DNA from: Patescibacteria group bacterium
Lineage (GTDB): Bacteria > Patescibacteriota > Minisyncoccia > JAHIHE01
DNA: 27,541 bases
Direction of reading: 5' to 3'
Assembly (NCBI GenBank): GCA_018896765.1
Contig: JAHILZ010000006.1
Coordinates: forward strand, 1-27,541
Shown here: positions 7,716-15,103 of the stretch, in pieces
Layout: each line of letters begins with the position of its first letter
How positions within the stretch are numbered: position 1 is the stretch's first letter
Program-made: the position numbers and the translations under genes
The notes under the pieces: generated by a model
The model's input: only the letters and a program-made list of their open reading frames with translations
Database searches by the model: none
Told to the model about the DNA's origin: nothing

Positions 7716-7744
7716 CTTATATAGTTAAAATATAAAATTAAAAA

Positions 7745-7773
7745 TCAGGCGCTTTATAAGCTTTTGCGCCTGA
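7745..7773 (+). promoter_or_regulatory. Leader hairpin ahead of the CofE-like gene
   Basis: TCAGGCGC (7745-7752) pairs with GCGCCTGA (7766-7773) around a 13-base loop, inside the 5' leader. No T-run follows, so it is not a terminator as it stands. No known riboswitch is recognised. Confidence 0.45.
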
Positions 7774-7856
7774 AGCGCATCGAGCGGATTGGGTTAGGCA
7801 GAAGCACGCGGTATAAGAAAATTTAGCTTTCGCGCGTATTTATTAAAGTGGAATTT

Positions 7857-8558
7857 ATGGAAACTTTACAGCCAAATAAAAATAAAAATCTGATTATTGA
7901 TGTTGATGGCGCGCGGTACGCGCGGATGCCGGTGAAGACGCATGTGGTTTTGGCAAAAGATGAATTGAAAACAATTTTGTCGCAATATCTCAAGCCGCAT
8001 CTGGCGGCAGGCGATATGATTTTTATCAGCGAAAAAATCGTGGCGATCACTCAAGGCAGATCTTTTCCAATCAAAGATATCAAGCCGTCGGCATTGGCAA
8101 AAATTTTGGTAAAATTCGTTCATAAAACTCCCTCGGGAATCGGCATCGGCAGTCCTTGGACAATGGAGCTGGCCATAAGAGAGGCGGGGGTTGCAAAGAT
8201 AATTTTAGCCGCTTTGATTGCCGCGATCACGAAACCTTTAGGCATCAAAGGCATGTTCTATAAAATCGCCGGCAAAGAAATCGCCGCTATAGACGGCCCT
8301 TGCGATTATACCCTGCCTCCATACAATGAATATGCTAAGCTCGGGCCGAAAAATCCGGGCGCTGTTGCCGAATTTTTAAAGGGAAAAATCGGCTATGATG
8401 TGGTGATTATCGATGCTAATGATTTGGGCGTGTCGGTGCTGGGAAAATCCAATAAGAATATTTCCGATGATTTTGCCAAAAAAGTTTTTCGCGATAATCC
8501 TCTCGGCCAAACCAATGAACAAACGCCATTGTGCATTGTGAGAAAAATAGATAAATAG
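7857..8558 (+). CDS. CofE-like protein (coenzyme F420-0:glutamate ligase family)
   Basis: The family adds glutamate to the lactyl-phosphate side chain of coenzyme F420 using GTP. Matching stretches are AAGDMIFISEKIVAITQGR near the N-terminus, KTPSGIGIGSPWTMELAIRE, a DGPCDYTLPPYNEYAKLGP segment, VVIIDANDLGVSVLG and the terminal FRDNPLGQTNEQTPLCIVRK. At 233 residues it is about the size of CofE. Relatives of this kind occur in candidate-phyla bacteria that have no evident F420 pathway, so the true acceptor is uncertain. Translation probably starts at ATG 7857, with AAAGTGG upstream as ribosome site, rather than at GTG 7848. It may be co-transcribed with the DUF4015 gene 19 bases downstream. Confidence 0.8.
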   Translation: METLQPNKNKNLIIDVDGARYARMPVKTHVVLAKDELKTILSQYLKPHLAAGDMIFISEKIVAITQGRSFPIKDIKPSALAKILVKFVHKTPSGIGIGSPWTMELAIREAGVAKIILAALIAAITKPLGIKGMFYKIAGKEIAAIDGPCDYTLPPYNEYAKLGPKNPGAVAEFLKGKIGYDVVIIDANDLGVSVLGKSNKNISDDFAKKVFRDNPLGQTNEQTPLCIVRKIDK

Positions 8559-8577
8559 TTTTTTAGTATTTTAAAAA

Positions 8578-9789
8578 ATGGAAATTAAAAACTTAAAGAT
8601 AATTTTTGTCATTTTTTTAGCTTTAGCCGCGGGTTTTATTTTGTTTTTTTCTTTTTCCAAGCCGGCGAATGAATATGAAATCGGAAGCGGGGACTTTTAT
8701 AAATTAAGAGAAGCCGCGAGTGTTGAAAAGCCGGAGGCGCATGAAAAAGGGGATATTGAGCCGCAAAAACCCCTAGCCAATCCGCCGGAAGAAATAAGGG
8801 CAATTTATGCCACGAGTAATTCCGCCGGAAGCCCGGTAAAAATGGATAATTTTATCAAGCTGATAAAAAAAGCCAATCTGAACGCCATAGTTATCGATAT
8901 CAAGGATTATTCCGGCTATGTGTTTTATGACAGCGGATTAGAAGATGTTGAAAAATATAAAGCGGAAAAAATAATAATTCCTAAAATAAATACTTTAATC
9001 AAGAAATTGCATGATGAAAATATTTATGCGATAGCGCGAGTGGTTGTTTTTCAAGATCCGGTGCTGGCTGGCGCTCGGCCTGAATTGGCGGTTAAGAACA
9101 AAAATACCGGAGGGATATGGAGGGATAATTTGAATTTAGCTTGGCTTGACCCAAGCGCGCCGGATGTTTGGGATTATGTTATAAAAATTTCTCAAAATGC
9201 GGCGAGCAGGGGTTTTGATGAGATAAATTTCGATTACATCAGATTTCCTTCCGACGGGTATCTCGGCGCGATGAGTTTTCCATTTTACGGTCAAAAAAAT
9301 GTTTCTAAAGAAGAAGCCATAAAAGAATTTTTTATTTATCTCCGTTCTAATTTAAAAGGCGTTAAGATTTCAGCCGATCTTTTTGGCCTGACCACTTCAG
9401 CCAAAGACGATTTGGGCATCGGCCAAGTAATAGAGGATGCTTATCAAAATTTTGATGCCGTGAGCCCGATGGTTTATCCGTCGCATTATGCCAAAGGGTT
9501 TCTGGGATTTGCGGAGCCGGCCAGTCATCCTTATGAAGTGGTCCGATACGCGATTGAGAGCGCGGCAAAAAAGCTGGAAGAATACAATAAAACAGAAGAA
9601 GTTTTTTGTCCCGTGGCGGAAAATTCAGGCAATGTTAAAATCCGCCCTTGGATTCAGGCTTTTAATATGGGCGGTATTTACGATGCCGCTAAAATAAAAA
9701 TACAGATAAAAGCCAGCGATGAAGCCGGCGGGGCTGGCTGGATGCTTTGGAACCCGGCGAATAATTACTCGTTTTTGAATGAGTTTTAA
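8578..9789 (+). CDS. Putative glycoside hydrolase, DUF4015 family, membrane-anchored
   Basis: A single N-terminal hydrophobic segment (about 7-26) would place the protein outside the membrane. It is followed by a Pro/Glu-rich linker and a TIM-barrel-like domain. Family landmarks are IRAIYATSNSAGSP at the start of the domain, VIDIKDYSGYVFYDS (around D107 and D110), NIYAIARVVVFQDP, WLDPSAPDVWDYVI, EINFDYIRFPSDG (215-227), DAVSPMVYPSHYAKGF and a terminal GAGWMLWNPANNYS. The acidic residues on these strands are candidate catalytic groups. No substrate is known for the family, and cell-wall or surface polysaccharide is a guess. Length (403) is complete. No strong ribosome site precedes ATG 8578. 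Confidence 0.85.
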   Translation: MEIKNLKIIFVIFLALAAGFILFFSFSKPANEYEIGSGDFYKLREAASVEKPEAHEKGDIEPQKPLANPPEEIRAIYATSNSAGSPVKMDNFIKLIKKANLNAIVIDIKDYSGYVFYDSGLEDVEKYKAEKIIIPKINTLIKKLHDENIYAIARVVVFQDPVLAGARPELAVKNKNTGGIWRDNLNLAWLDPSAPDVWDYVIKISQNAASRGFDEINFDYIRFPSDGYLGAMSFPFYGQKNVSKEEAIKEFFIYLRSNLKGVKISADLFGLTTSAKDDLGIGQVIEDAYQNFDAVSPMVYPSHYAKGFLGFAEPASHPYEVVRYAIESAAKKLEEYNKTEEVFCPVAENSGNVKIRPWIQAFNMGGIYDAAKIKIQIKASDEAGGAGWMLWNPANNYSFLNEF

Positions 9790-9858
9790 GATCATTAAAA
9801 TTAAGCGACAGGCTATCTTTTATTTTTAAAATTAAAAAGCTAAATTAATTTTACCATA

Positions 9859-9978
9859 GTGTTCGAATTCAGAGTAGAATCCGGGTCGCTTCGGTCGCTG
9901 GAGAAAAGCGCGCTTTCCGGCGAAAGCAAAGAATTTTTCAGCCAAGTCGCGGATTTTATCATCAAAAGAGATTATTAA
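9859..9978 (+). CDS. Small ORF or gene remnant, 39 residues
   Basis: GTG 9859 opens a frame reading VFEFRVESGSLRSLEKSALS… and ending DFIIKRDY. It is clearly richer in G and C than the AT-rich flanks, as coding DNA here tends to be. There is no ribosome site, and the frame is open back to 9844, so it may be the tail of a lost gene. The family is unknown. Otherwise 9790-10018 holds nothing recognisable apart from one DnaA-box-like TTATCCACA at 10011-10019. Confidence 0.3.
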   Translation: MFEFRVESGSLRSLEKSALSGESKEFFSQVADFIIKRDY

Positions 9979-10018
9979 AAAATTAAAAACATTCTGTTTG
10001 GTTTAAGAACTTATCCAC

Positions 10019-10050
10019 AAACACATCTTTTGACAAGATGTGTTTTTTTT
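10019..10050 (+). terminator. Rho-independent terminator
   Basis: An 11-bp stem (10019-10029 with 10035-10045), loop TTGAC, then a T-run to 10050. It closes the region after the DUF4015 gene. Confidence 0.8.
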
Positions 10051-10058
10051 GCTAAACT
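10030..10058 (+). promoter_or_regulatory. Promoter overlapping the terminator
   Basis: TTGACA (10030-10035) lies in the loop of the terminator hairpin. A 17-base spacer leads to TAAACT (10053-10058). It would drive the leader ORF and the amidase gene. The overlap could make it sensitive to DNA or RNA folding. Confidence 0.45.
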
Positions 10059-10086
10059 TGGTCACAACAGGAGGAATTAAAAAAAA

Positions 10087-10148
10087 GCCCCGCGATAAAC
10101 TCGGGGCAAGCACTCTAAAATAAAAAACGCGGAATCTGATTGATTCCG
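10087..10148 (+). promoter_or_regulatory. Two leader hairpins ahead of the amidase gene
   Basis: GCCCCG (10087-10092) pairs with CGGGGC (10102-10107). CGGAATC (10130-10136) pairs with GATTCCG (10142-10148). The first is preceded by eight A residues and could act as a terminator on the minus strand. Both lie in the transcript leader. Confidence 0.45.
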
Positions 10149-10186
10149 ACGGTATTGAATTGAGAACAAAAATTTAAGGAGGATTT

Positions 10187-10267
10187 ATGCCAAAAAGCAT
10201 AAACTCAATTTCAAAAACGGGGAACAAGATACAGAACAAAAAGAATATGAAATCAGAGGCGATTTGA
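10187..10267 (+). CDS. 26-residue leader ORF coupled to the amidase gene
   Basis: ATG 10187 follows one of the strongest ribosome sites in the window, AAGGAGG (10177-10183). It encodes MPKSINSISKTGNKIQNKKN followed by MKSEAI. The TGA (10265-10267) is one base before the ATG of the amidase gene, the usual layout for translational coupling. The peptide is basic and polar with no membrane segment. It may be a regulatory leader peptide or a genuine tiny protein. Confidence 0.55.
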   Translation: MPKSINSISKTGNKIQNKKNMKSEAI

Positions 10268-10268
10268 A

Positions 10269-10889
10269 ATGAAAGGAAATGGAATAAAAAGCATAGCAGT
10301 TTTCGGACTGCTAATTGTGGCAATGTTTGCCATGGTAACGCCGGCGGAAGCACGATATGACTTAAAAGTGTCAGGCGACAACTTGGCAACTTTACAGTCG
10401 CTTACATACGGAAGTGCAGGAGCCAATGCATGGTACGCATATGGCTATGGTAATCTCCCGCGTTTATTAAAGTATGACTTTGGCATTACTTTAAATTACC
10501 ATGGTCGTAGTAAGGCGATGGTCACTATTGGCTCAATGAAAGCTATAAGTGTAGGAACTGGTGAATGTGTAGCTTTTGCCAATTCTTTAACCATGAAATA
10601 CACCGTTTCGTCTTCAAACTGGAAACGCGGTGTCCGCGTAATGGATGGAGGCGTAGCTCCCGGAACTCTCATAGCAACATTTGTTGATGCCAATACATAC
10701 GGAGGACATGTTGCAGTATTTGATTCCTACTCGCTTTTGCAAGGACCAAATATTGGCAATAGAATTGCTGGATTCCGTGTCTGGGACCAAAATTTCGTTG
10801 CGTCTCGCGTGGCAGGTATGCATACTTTGTGGCGAGAAGGCTCTGGAACAATAAACGCAAACAATTACTATGTGGTGCAGCTGGACTAG
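10269..10889 (+). CDS. Secreted BPSL0067/NlpC-P60-like cysteine amidase
   Basis: Residues 1-28 form a good signal peptide (basic start, hydrophobic IAVFGLLIVAMFAMV, cleavage after AEA). The mature part matches the BPSL0067 family, a papain-like fold related to NlpC/P60 peptidoglycan amidases: GTGECVAFANSL with the nucleophile C100, SSNWKRGVRVMDG, PGTLIATFVD, YGGHVAVF with H147, and GFRVWDQNF. Such enzymes cut peptide stems of peptidoglycan, some as weapons against other bacteria. The gene has its own promoter, leader ORF and terminator. Its codon and base usage is less GCG-rich than that of the neighbours, which suggests horizontal gain. The start is supported by GAGG (10256-10259). Confidence 0.75.
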   Translation: MKGNGIKSIAVFGLLIVAMFAMVTPAEARYDLKVSGDNLATLQSLTYGSAGANAWYAYGYGNLPRLLKYDFGITLNYHGRSKAMVTIGSMKAISVGTGECVAFANSLTMKYTVSSSNWKRGVRVMDGGVAPGTLIATFVDANTYGGHVAVFDSYSLLQGPNIGNRIAGFRVWDQNFVASRVAGMHTLWREGSGTINANNYYVVQLD

Positions 10890-10934
10890 CTAATATCAAA
10901 GGCTAATAAATTAAGCTTAAACAAAATTTAAAAG

Positions 10935-10969
10935 CCGAGGATTTAATTTTTTATCCTCGGTATTTTTTT
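10935..10969 (+). terminator. Rho-independent terminator of the amidase gene
   Basis: CCGAGGAT (10935-10942) pairs with ATCCTCGG (10953-10960), followed by TA and seven T. Confidence 0.88.
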
Positions 10970-10979
10970 GTCTTTGCGT

Positions 10980-11008
10980 TTGACTATTTTAAAAATTTAA
11001 GCTAAGAT
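10980..11008 (+). promoter_or_regulatory. Promoter of the anchored surface protein gene
   Basis: TTGACT (10980-10985), 17-base spacer, TAAGAT (11003-11008). A better TATAAT at 11009-11014 is too far from the -35 box. Confidence 0.45.
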
Positions 11009-11045
11009 TATAATAGATTATTATATAAGTATAAATTCAAATATT

Positions 11046-11816
11046 ATGAGTAAAACAGCAAAATATATTTCAATTATTATTGTAGTCGTTATCATTGCAG
11101 GTATTTTTTTAGTTTGGCAAGGGGAAAAACCAGCGCCAGTAAATATTCAACCTACACCTACCCCAACTCCTTCTGAAATCGTGAATTGGATAAATTACAT
11201 AAATAAAACTCTTGGTTTTTCAATTAGTATTCCAGAAAAAGTACTTGGCGTTAACCGATGTGCTGTTGATAAGCAAGCGCTTGTTCCACTTAAGGCGTTT
11301 GAAGACAATGCAAATGATGTGGTTTATTTTGTTCCAGAATATTATTATGACAATGTTGATAATCCAAAGCATGGGGAAAGTGATTGCGTAAAAAAAGTGT
11401 ATTCATTGCAGCTTATTAAAGATGAGTTAGCTGGAAAGGGGCTGGAAGGTAAGTATATCTCTTCGCCCGGTAATCCATTTTTAGGACTTGCTATAAGATT
11501 AAAAAATGTAAAAAATGATATTGAACTAACTAAACTTATAAAAAATAATTATGGATTAGGGTGTATTGCGGGAGAAAAGACTTTATGGAATCAGCAGAAA
11601 GTGGTTTATGAAGTTGCGATTGCAGGAGCAGATCCGAATAAGGGAGTTGGTGTAAGTAATCCAGATTGTCCAGTTAATTATGCAGTAAAAATTTTGTATG
11701 CTTCTGAAAAAGGAAAGGTTATGTATGCAACTCTTGGCCAGGATGCCAGATTTTATTCCAATACCGCAAATTATTATTACGATGAAGATATAATTAATAG
11801 TTTTAGATTTGAATAA
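11046..11816 (+). CDS. Membrane-anchored extracellular protein of unknown function
   Basis: One N-terminal transmembrane helix (about 6-25, ISIIIVVVIIAGIFLVW) is followed by a Pro/Thr linker (QPTPTPTPSE) and a domain of about 210 residues, presumably outside the cell. The domain opens with YINKTLGFSISIPEKVLG, a pattern seen in many candidate-phyla surface proteins that begin with a phrase like 'tfgfsi.yP'. It has cysteines in NRCAVD, SDCVKK, GLGCIAG and NPDCPVN, an even number that could form two disulphides. It ends DEDIINSFRFE, typical of that class. No enzyme motif is seen. The gene stands alone between a promoter and a strong terminator. Confidence 0.75.
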   Translation: MSKTAKYISIIIVVVIIAGIFLVWQGEKPAPVNIQPTPTPTPSEIVNWINYINKTLGFSISIPEKVLGVNRCAVDKQALVPLKAFEDNANDVVYFVPEYYYDNVDNPKHGESDCVKKVYSLQLIKDELAGKGLEGKYISSPGNPFLGLAIRLKNVKNDIELTKLIKNNYGLGCIAGEKTLWNQQKVVYEVAIAGADPNKGVGVSNPDCPVNYAVKILYASEKGKVMYATLGQDARFYSNTANYYYDEDIINSFRFE

Positions 11817-11823
11817 AAATTAG

Positions 11824-11866
11824 ATAAAATACCGCCTTGTTTTTAAACAACAAGGCGGTATTTTAT
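11824..11866 (+). terminator. Strong terminator after the surface protein gene
   Basis: A stem of at least 16 bp (11826-11841 with 11849-11864, core ACCGCCTTG/CAAGGCGGT) with a 7-base loop. A and T tracts on both sides could stop transcription in either direction. Confidence 0.88.
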
Positions 11867-11930
11867 TTTATCACAATTATGATGGGTTTGATAAATAAAT
11901 AAAACTGGGTTTAACGAGTCTAAATTTCGG

Positions 11931-12155
11931 TTGTTTTTTTATATTTTTGTGGATAATTGCCATGAGTGCGTGCTTGGATATACGGATATTAAAATATATG
12001 GTATAATAAAAGAAATAGAGGAAAATTCAAGAGAAATATTTTTAGGGAATTTTGGTAAAAATATTACAAAAAAATCGTGTTGCGTCAGAGCGCAAGGCGA
12101 ATGGGCTTATGGAAACATTTGGTATTTTATGCGGAGAAATAAAAATAAATATTAA
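11931..12155 (+). CDS. Doubtful 74-residue ORF
   Basis: The TTG start at 11931 has no ribosome site. The product (…VDNCHECVLGYTDIKIYG… ending WYFMRRNKNKY) matches nothing recognised. A promoter-like TGGTATAAT (11999-12007) lies inside it, which argues against a real gene. It may be a remnant disturbed when the IS element landed next to it at 12183. Confidence 0.2.
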   Translation: MFFYIFVDNCHECVLGYTDIKIYGIIKEIEENSREIFLGNFGKNITKKSCCVRAQGEWAYGNIWYFMRRNKNKY

Positions 12156-12182
12156 GTTTTTTTAAACTTATTTAAAATTTTT

Positions 12183-12204
12183 GGCTTAATAGTTAATTTG
12201 GGTG
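12183..12204 (+). repeat. Left terminal inverted repeat of the IS
   Basis: Pairs with 13215-13236. Shared blocks are TTAATAGT and TTTGGG in the same order. Confidence 0.72.
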
Positions 12205-12278
12205 CCTAAAAACTTCGATTTATGGCATACTATAGATAAAAAGTTAATCTGATCTATAATTAATTTTAAATCTATAAT

Positions 12279-13204
12279 ATGTCATTTAAAAAAAGTGTAT
12301 ATATTGCGGTTGCTCCAGAGCAATTAAAAAGGGTAAAAGAAATAGAGTTTGGCGATATAAATGTTTAGCTTGTAATAAAAATTTTCAAAGTAAAAGAAGA
12401 AAATCACGATTGCAGAACAAGCTTTGGAGAGAATATATTCACGGCAAGCAAACCCTGAAAGATTTATCAGCTAAATATCATCGAGGTAAAAAATGGATAA
12501 ACCAGCAATTAAATTCAGTTAAAATTTCTTCTAATAATTTGCCGAATCCTCAACCGATTGTAATAATAGCCGATGTTACTTTCTTTGAAAGAAGCTACGG
12601 AATTGTTGTAATCAGAGAACCCAATTTTAAGAAAAATATTTATTGGAAAGAAGTATCGACAGAAACTCCTGATATTTATTGGCAAGCCAGAACACAGATT
12701 GAGCAGCAAGGGTTTACTCTTAAAGGAGTGGTAATTGACGGTAAAAGAGGGGTTAAAGAGGTGTTTTTGGATCTTCCGGTGCAAATGTGCCAATTCCATC
12801 AAGTCGCTATTATCAATCGGTATTTGACCAGAAAGCCAAAACTGGATGCAGGTAAAGAATTAAGAAAAATTGCACTGGCACTAACCGATTCCTCCGAAAA
12901 AGAATTTACATTTTTGCTGAATAGCTGGTATGAAAAATGGAAACATTTTTTGCAAGAAAAATCTATAAATTTTGAAACTCACAAATTGCATTATACCCAT
13001 AAAAGATTAAGATCGGCTTATCGAAGTTTAAAAACAAATCTGCCTTATCTTTTCACCTACCAGAAACATCCTGAATTAAAAACTCCCAACGCCACCAATT
13101 TTTTAGACGGAACATTTTCCTATTTCAAAACCTTGCTGAGAATTCACCGGGGAATGAGTAAAGCTAAAAGGTACAAAGTGATATGCGAAATACTTAAAAA
13201 CTGA
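12279..13204 (+). CDS. IS256-like transposase with N-terminal zinc ribbon; needs a -1 frameshift
   Basis: The long frame continues upstream of its first standard start, reading KKCIYCGCSRAIKKGKR then YKCLACNKNF, two CxxC pairs typical of the Zn-binding variant. It is closed by TAA at 12287. ATG 12279 starts MSFKK in the other frame. Shifting back one base in the run of seven A (12288-12294, followed by G) joins the two exactly, giving about 305 residues. Catalytic context includes IIADVTFF (first D), LKGVVIDGKRG (second D) and the IS256 signature MCQFHQVAIINRYL. A7G is a known slippery sequence in IS elements, but a one-base indel would look the same. The C-terminus appears complete. Confidence 0.75.
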
Positions 13205-13214
13205 CCAAATCATC

Positions 13215-13236
13215 CTCCCAAAAAGACTATTAAACC
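13215..13236 (-). repeat. Right terminal inverted repeat of the IS
   Basis: Reverse complement matches 12183-12204 at 17 of 22 positions. It begins 11 bases after the transposase stop. Confidence 0.72.
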
Positions 13237-13238
13237 GG

Positions 13239-13265
13239 AAAAAACACCTTTATAGGCGTTTTTTT
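13239..13265. terminator. Two-way terminator between converging genes
   Basis: AAAAAACACC pairs with GGCGTTTTTT (one A·C mismatch) around TTTATA. T-runs on both strands can end both the transposase and the LysM gene. Confidence 0.65.
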
Positions 13266-13300
13266 AAATGTTTGAATATTTTAGAAATAAAGATGATTTA

Positions 13301-14410
13301 TTATTTGCTGTAAATATATCCTCTGATAATGGAATTGCCGGCAGAAATGACGCGCGCGGATTTTATGCCCAACCCGACGAAATTCATTTCCGAGACAGTA
13401 ATTTTTCCGTCGCCGCTAACCGCTTCTACATAGGCAACATGGCCATAGCGCGGATTTTCCGTGGTGACAATAATAGCGCCGGCCCGAGGCGCGCCGCCGG
13501 TTTTGAATCCATAAGCGCTAGCATTTACCAACCAGCTTTTGGCATGGCCGCTCCATGGTATATAGCGGCGAGTGGCTATATAATAAGTGCATTGTCCCCA
13601 AGGAAAACGGAGTCCTTGCGCGGGCGAATAATCATCGCCGGCAACAGTATTGACGGTATTATAATCGCTTGAGTTTGTGTTGTTTGTTGATATTGAAGCC
13701 AAAACAACCTTAGGTTTTGCCGGCGCCGGAGGAGCCGGCATTTTGCCGTCGGGTATTATAAGGATAGAATCAGTTTCCAAAATATCCTCTTCTTTGAGAG
13801 AATTGTAGGCTAGGATTTCTTCTTTATTAGCGGAGTATTTCTTGGTAATCGAGGCGAGGGTTTCGTTTTTTTTGATAACATGACGCACTCCGCTTACAGG
13901 AAGAATGACTAGTTTGTCGCCCGGTTTGATTCTGGTGGCGCTAGACAAGTTAAGATTATTAGCCCAAAGCATGGTGTTGGTAGAAATACCATGCCTATCC
14001 GCAATGTCACTAGGCGTATCGCCGGGCTTAACCTCGTAAACAAAAGTTTCTCTTTTTATCGCGATCGCGCTTTCGGAAAAATTTGCCGAAGCGATAAGGG
14101 AGTGATTATTTATTATTACTATCGCCACGTCATCGGAAAAATTGTCCGTACTGTAGTTTGCGGCGCTGTCAATTTCGGAATCAGGAGGAATAAGAGGAGC
14201 GTCAAAACCCACGTATTCTGTTCTTGAAGACAAGCCGATATAATAGTTTATTGTGTTAATCAATCCGCTTTCGGTAATTTGTTCTTTCGCGCCGCCCAAT
14301 CCCGATCCCGTATAATTAAAAAGACTATTATTTCCCGCGGGATTCATAGCCAAGCTTTGGTTAACTAAAATAACCCCGATTGCCATACTCGCGACAGTTA
14401 TCTTAAGCAC
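13301..14410 (-). CDS. Secreted peptidoglycan hydrolase: two LysM domains plus CHAP
   Basis: LysM repeats bind peptidoglycan (residues 123-171, YEVKPGDTPSDIADRHGIS; 175-222, HVIKKNETLASITKKYSA). A Pro/Ala linker leads to a CHAP amidase/endopeptidase domain from about 265 with nucleophile C274 (FPWGQCTYYIA), H324 (RYGHVAYVE) and a polar third residue near N343 (SEMNF). The protein should act on the cell's own or a neighbour's wall. The start is uncertain: GTG 14410 overlaps the only good ribosome site (AAGGAG), and the frame stays open back to 14509, reading coding-like residues (LKSIGILFLEKK…, ASICLIQKG) but with no ATG, GTG or TTG. The true N-terminus may lie there behind an unusual start or a frameshift. 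ATG 14386 is a conservative alternative. Confidence 0.85.
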   Translation of the reverse strand: MLKITVASMAIGVILVNQSLAMNPAGNNSLFNYTGSGLGGAKEQITESGLINTINYYIGLSSRTEYVGFDAPLIPPDSEIDSAANYSTDNFSDDVAIVIINNHSLIASANFSESAIAIKRETFVYEVKPGDTPSDIADRHGISTNTMLWANNLNLSSATRIKPGDKLVILPVSGVRHVIKKNETLASITKKYSANKEEILAYNSLKEEDILETDSILIIPDGKMPAPPAPAKPKVVLASISTNNTNSSDYNTVNTVAGDDYSPAQGLRFPWGQCTYYIATRRYIPWSGHAKSWLVNASAYGFKTGGAPRAGAIIVTTENPRYGHVAYVEAVSGDGKITVSEMNFVGLGIKSARVISAGNSIIRGYIYSK

Positions 14411-14601
14411 TCCTTTTTGGATAAGGCAAATCGAGGCGTTAACTATATTTTTTATTGTTTTTTTTTCTAAAAATAAAATACCGATACTTTTAAGTCCCTG
14501 CTTATCACATTAACTCGTCTTATTGTTTCGCGTCGGTTATTATCGGAATCAGGTTTTATTCAAGCCAGCGGCAGACAGCTGATGTGATATGTTAAAGATT
14601 A

Positions 14602-14610
14602 ATTATATCA
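14602..14610 (-). promoter_or_regulatory. Extended -10 promoter for the LysM gene
   Basis: Reads TGATATAAT on the minus strand. A start near 14595 gives a leader that would cover the open upstream frame to 14509, supporting a longer protein. The rest of 14411-14950 shows no other gene. Confidence 0.45.
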
Positions 14611-14922
14611 GATTAATGCGCCGATATTTTTTGTTTTTTATTTCAAAGGCGCGCGATCTCAAAATGTATAAACAACTCTCAATATTAAATAGTATAGCAT
14701 AAGGGAAAATGAAGTCAAGGCAAAGAGTGTTATTATGTCCTTTTTTCTTTTAGATAAAGGAGGAATTCATATAAAAAGGGTAAAGCTAAAGAGATTTAAT
14801 CACAAAAAATACCCGTGTTATCCACCAAAAATCATATTACACAATAAAAAATATAATACGTCAATAGATATAAATAAGAAAACTTGACAAAAAGAGCAAA
14901 ATATGATGTATTACAAGATAAC

Positions 14923-15081
14923 AACTTTATAACTTTATGGACTTACGCGCTTAGTTGAATAATATTCAAAAGTAGTATATAATAGGATAGTTATTCAGTT
15001 CATAAAGTCCGTCAAGTCTTTAAAGTCCATCAAGTCTAGAAAAATTCATTAAATCAATGACTTTTGACTTTAAGGACTTTA
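14923..15081. repeat. Cluster of AAAGTCC / GGACTTT short repeats
   Basis: AACTTTAT occurs twice in tandem (14923-14938) followed by GGACTT. TAAAGTCCGTCAAGTCT (15003-15019) repeats as TAAAGTCCATCAAGTCT (15021-15037). The inverted form GGACTTTA lies at 15073-15080. The cluster spans the promoter and leader of the helicase gene. Confidence 0.75.
14955..14983 (+). promoter_or_regulatory. Promoter of the UvrD/PcrA helicase gene
   Basis: TTGAAT (14955-14960), 17-base spacer, perfect TATAAT (14978-14983). The leader of about 110 bases carries the repeats listed next. A TTGACA at 14884-14889 has no well-placed -10. Confidence 0.7.
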
Positions 15082-15103
15082 TAGATTTTCGACTAAAAGT
15101 TTT

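Larger units (their letters stand above)
12183..13236 (+). mobile_element. IS256-like insertion sequence (variant Zn-binding type)
   Basis: One transposase gene lies between imperfect terminal inverted repeats: 12183-12204 (GGCTTAATAGTTAATTTGGG…) and 13215-13236, whose reverse complement begins GGTTTAATAGTCTTTTTGGG, matching at 17 of 22 positions. Total length is about 1054 bases. No clear target duplication was found next to these ends, so the exact borders may be a few bases off. Confidence 0.75.

Noticed and set aside
9862..9900. tRNA-like stretch around GTTCGAATTC
   Set aside because: The TTCGAAT core is present, but no acceptor, D or anticodon stem can be formed around it.
10011..10019. 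Perfect DnaA box TTATCCACA
   Set aside because: It is a single copy with no cluster of boxes, no dnaA or dnaN gene nearby and no AT-rich unwinding repeats; not enough for an origin.
12175..13244. Target-site duplication of the IS element
   Set aside because: The bases next to the two ends (AAATTTTT and GGAAAAAA) do not match; short A/T similarities are no better than chance.
13268..13672. Plus-strand frame opposite the CHAP domain
   Set aside because: It lies wholly over the well-supported LysM-CHAP gene, has no motif and results from the complementary codon pattern.
15003..15037. CRISPR-like array
   Set aside because: There are only two 17-base units with no spacers of regular size and no cas genes in the window.
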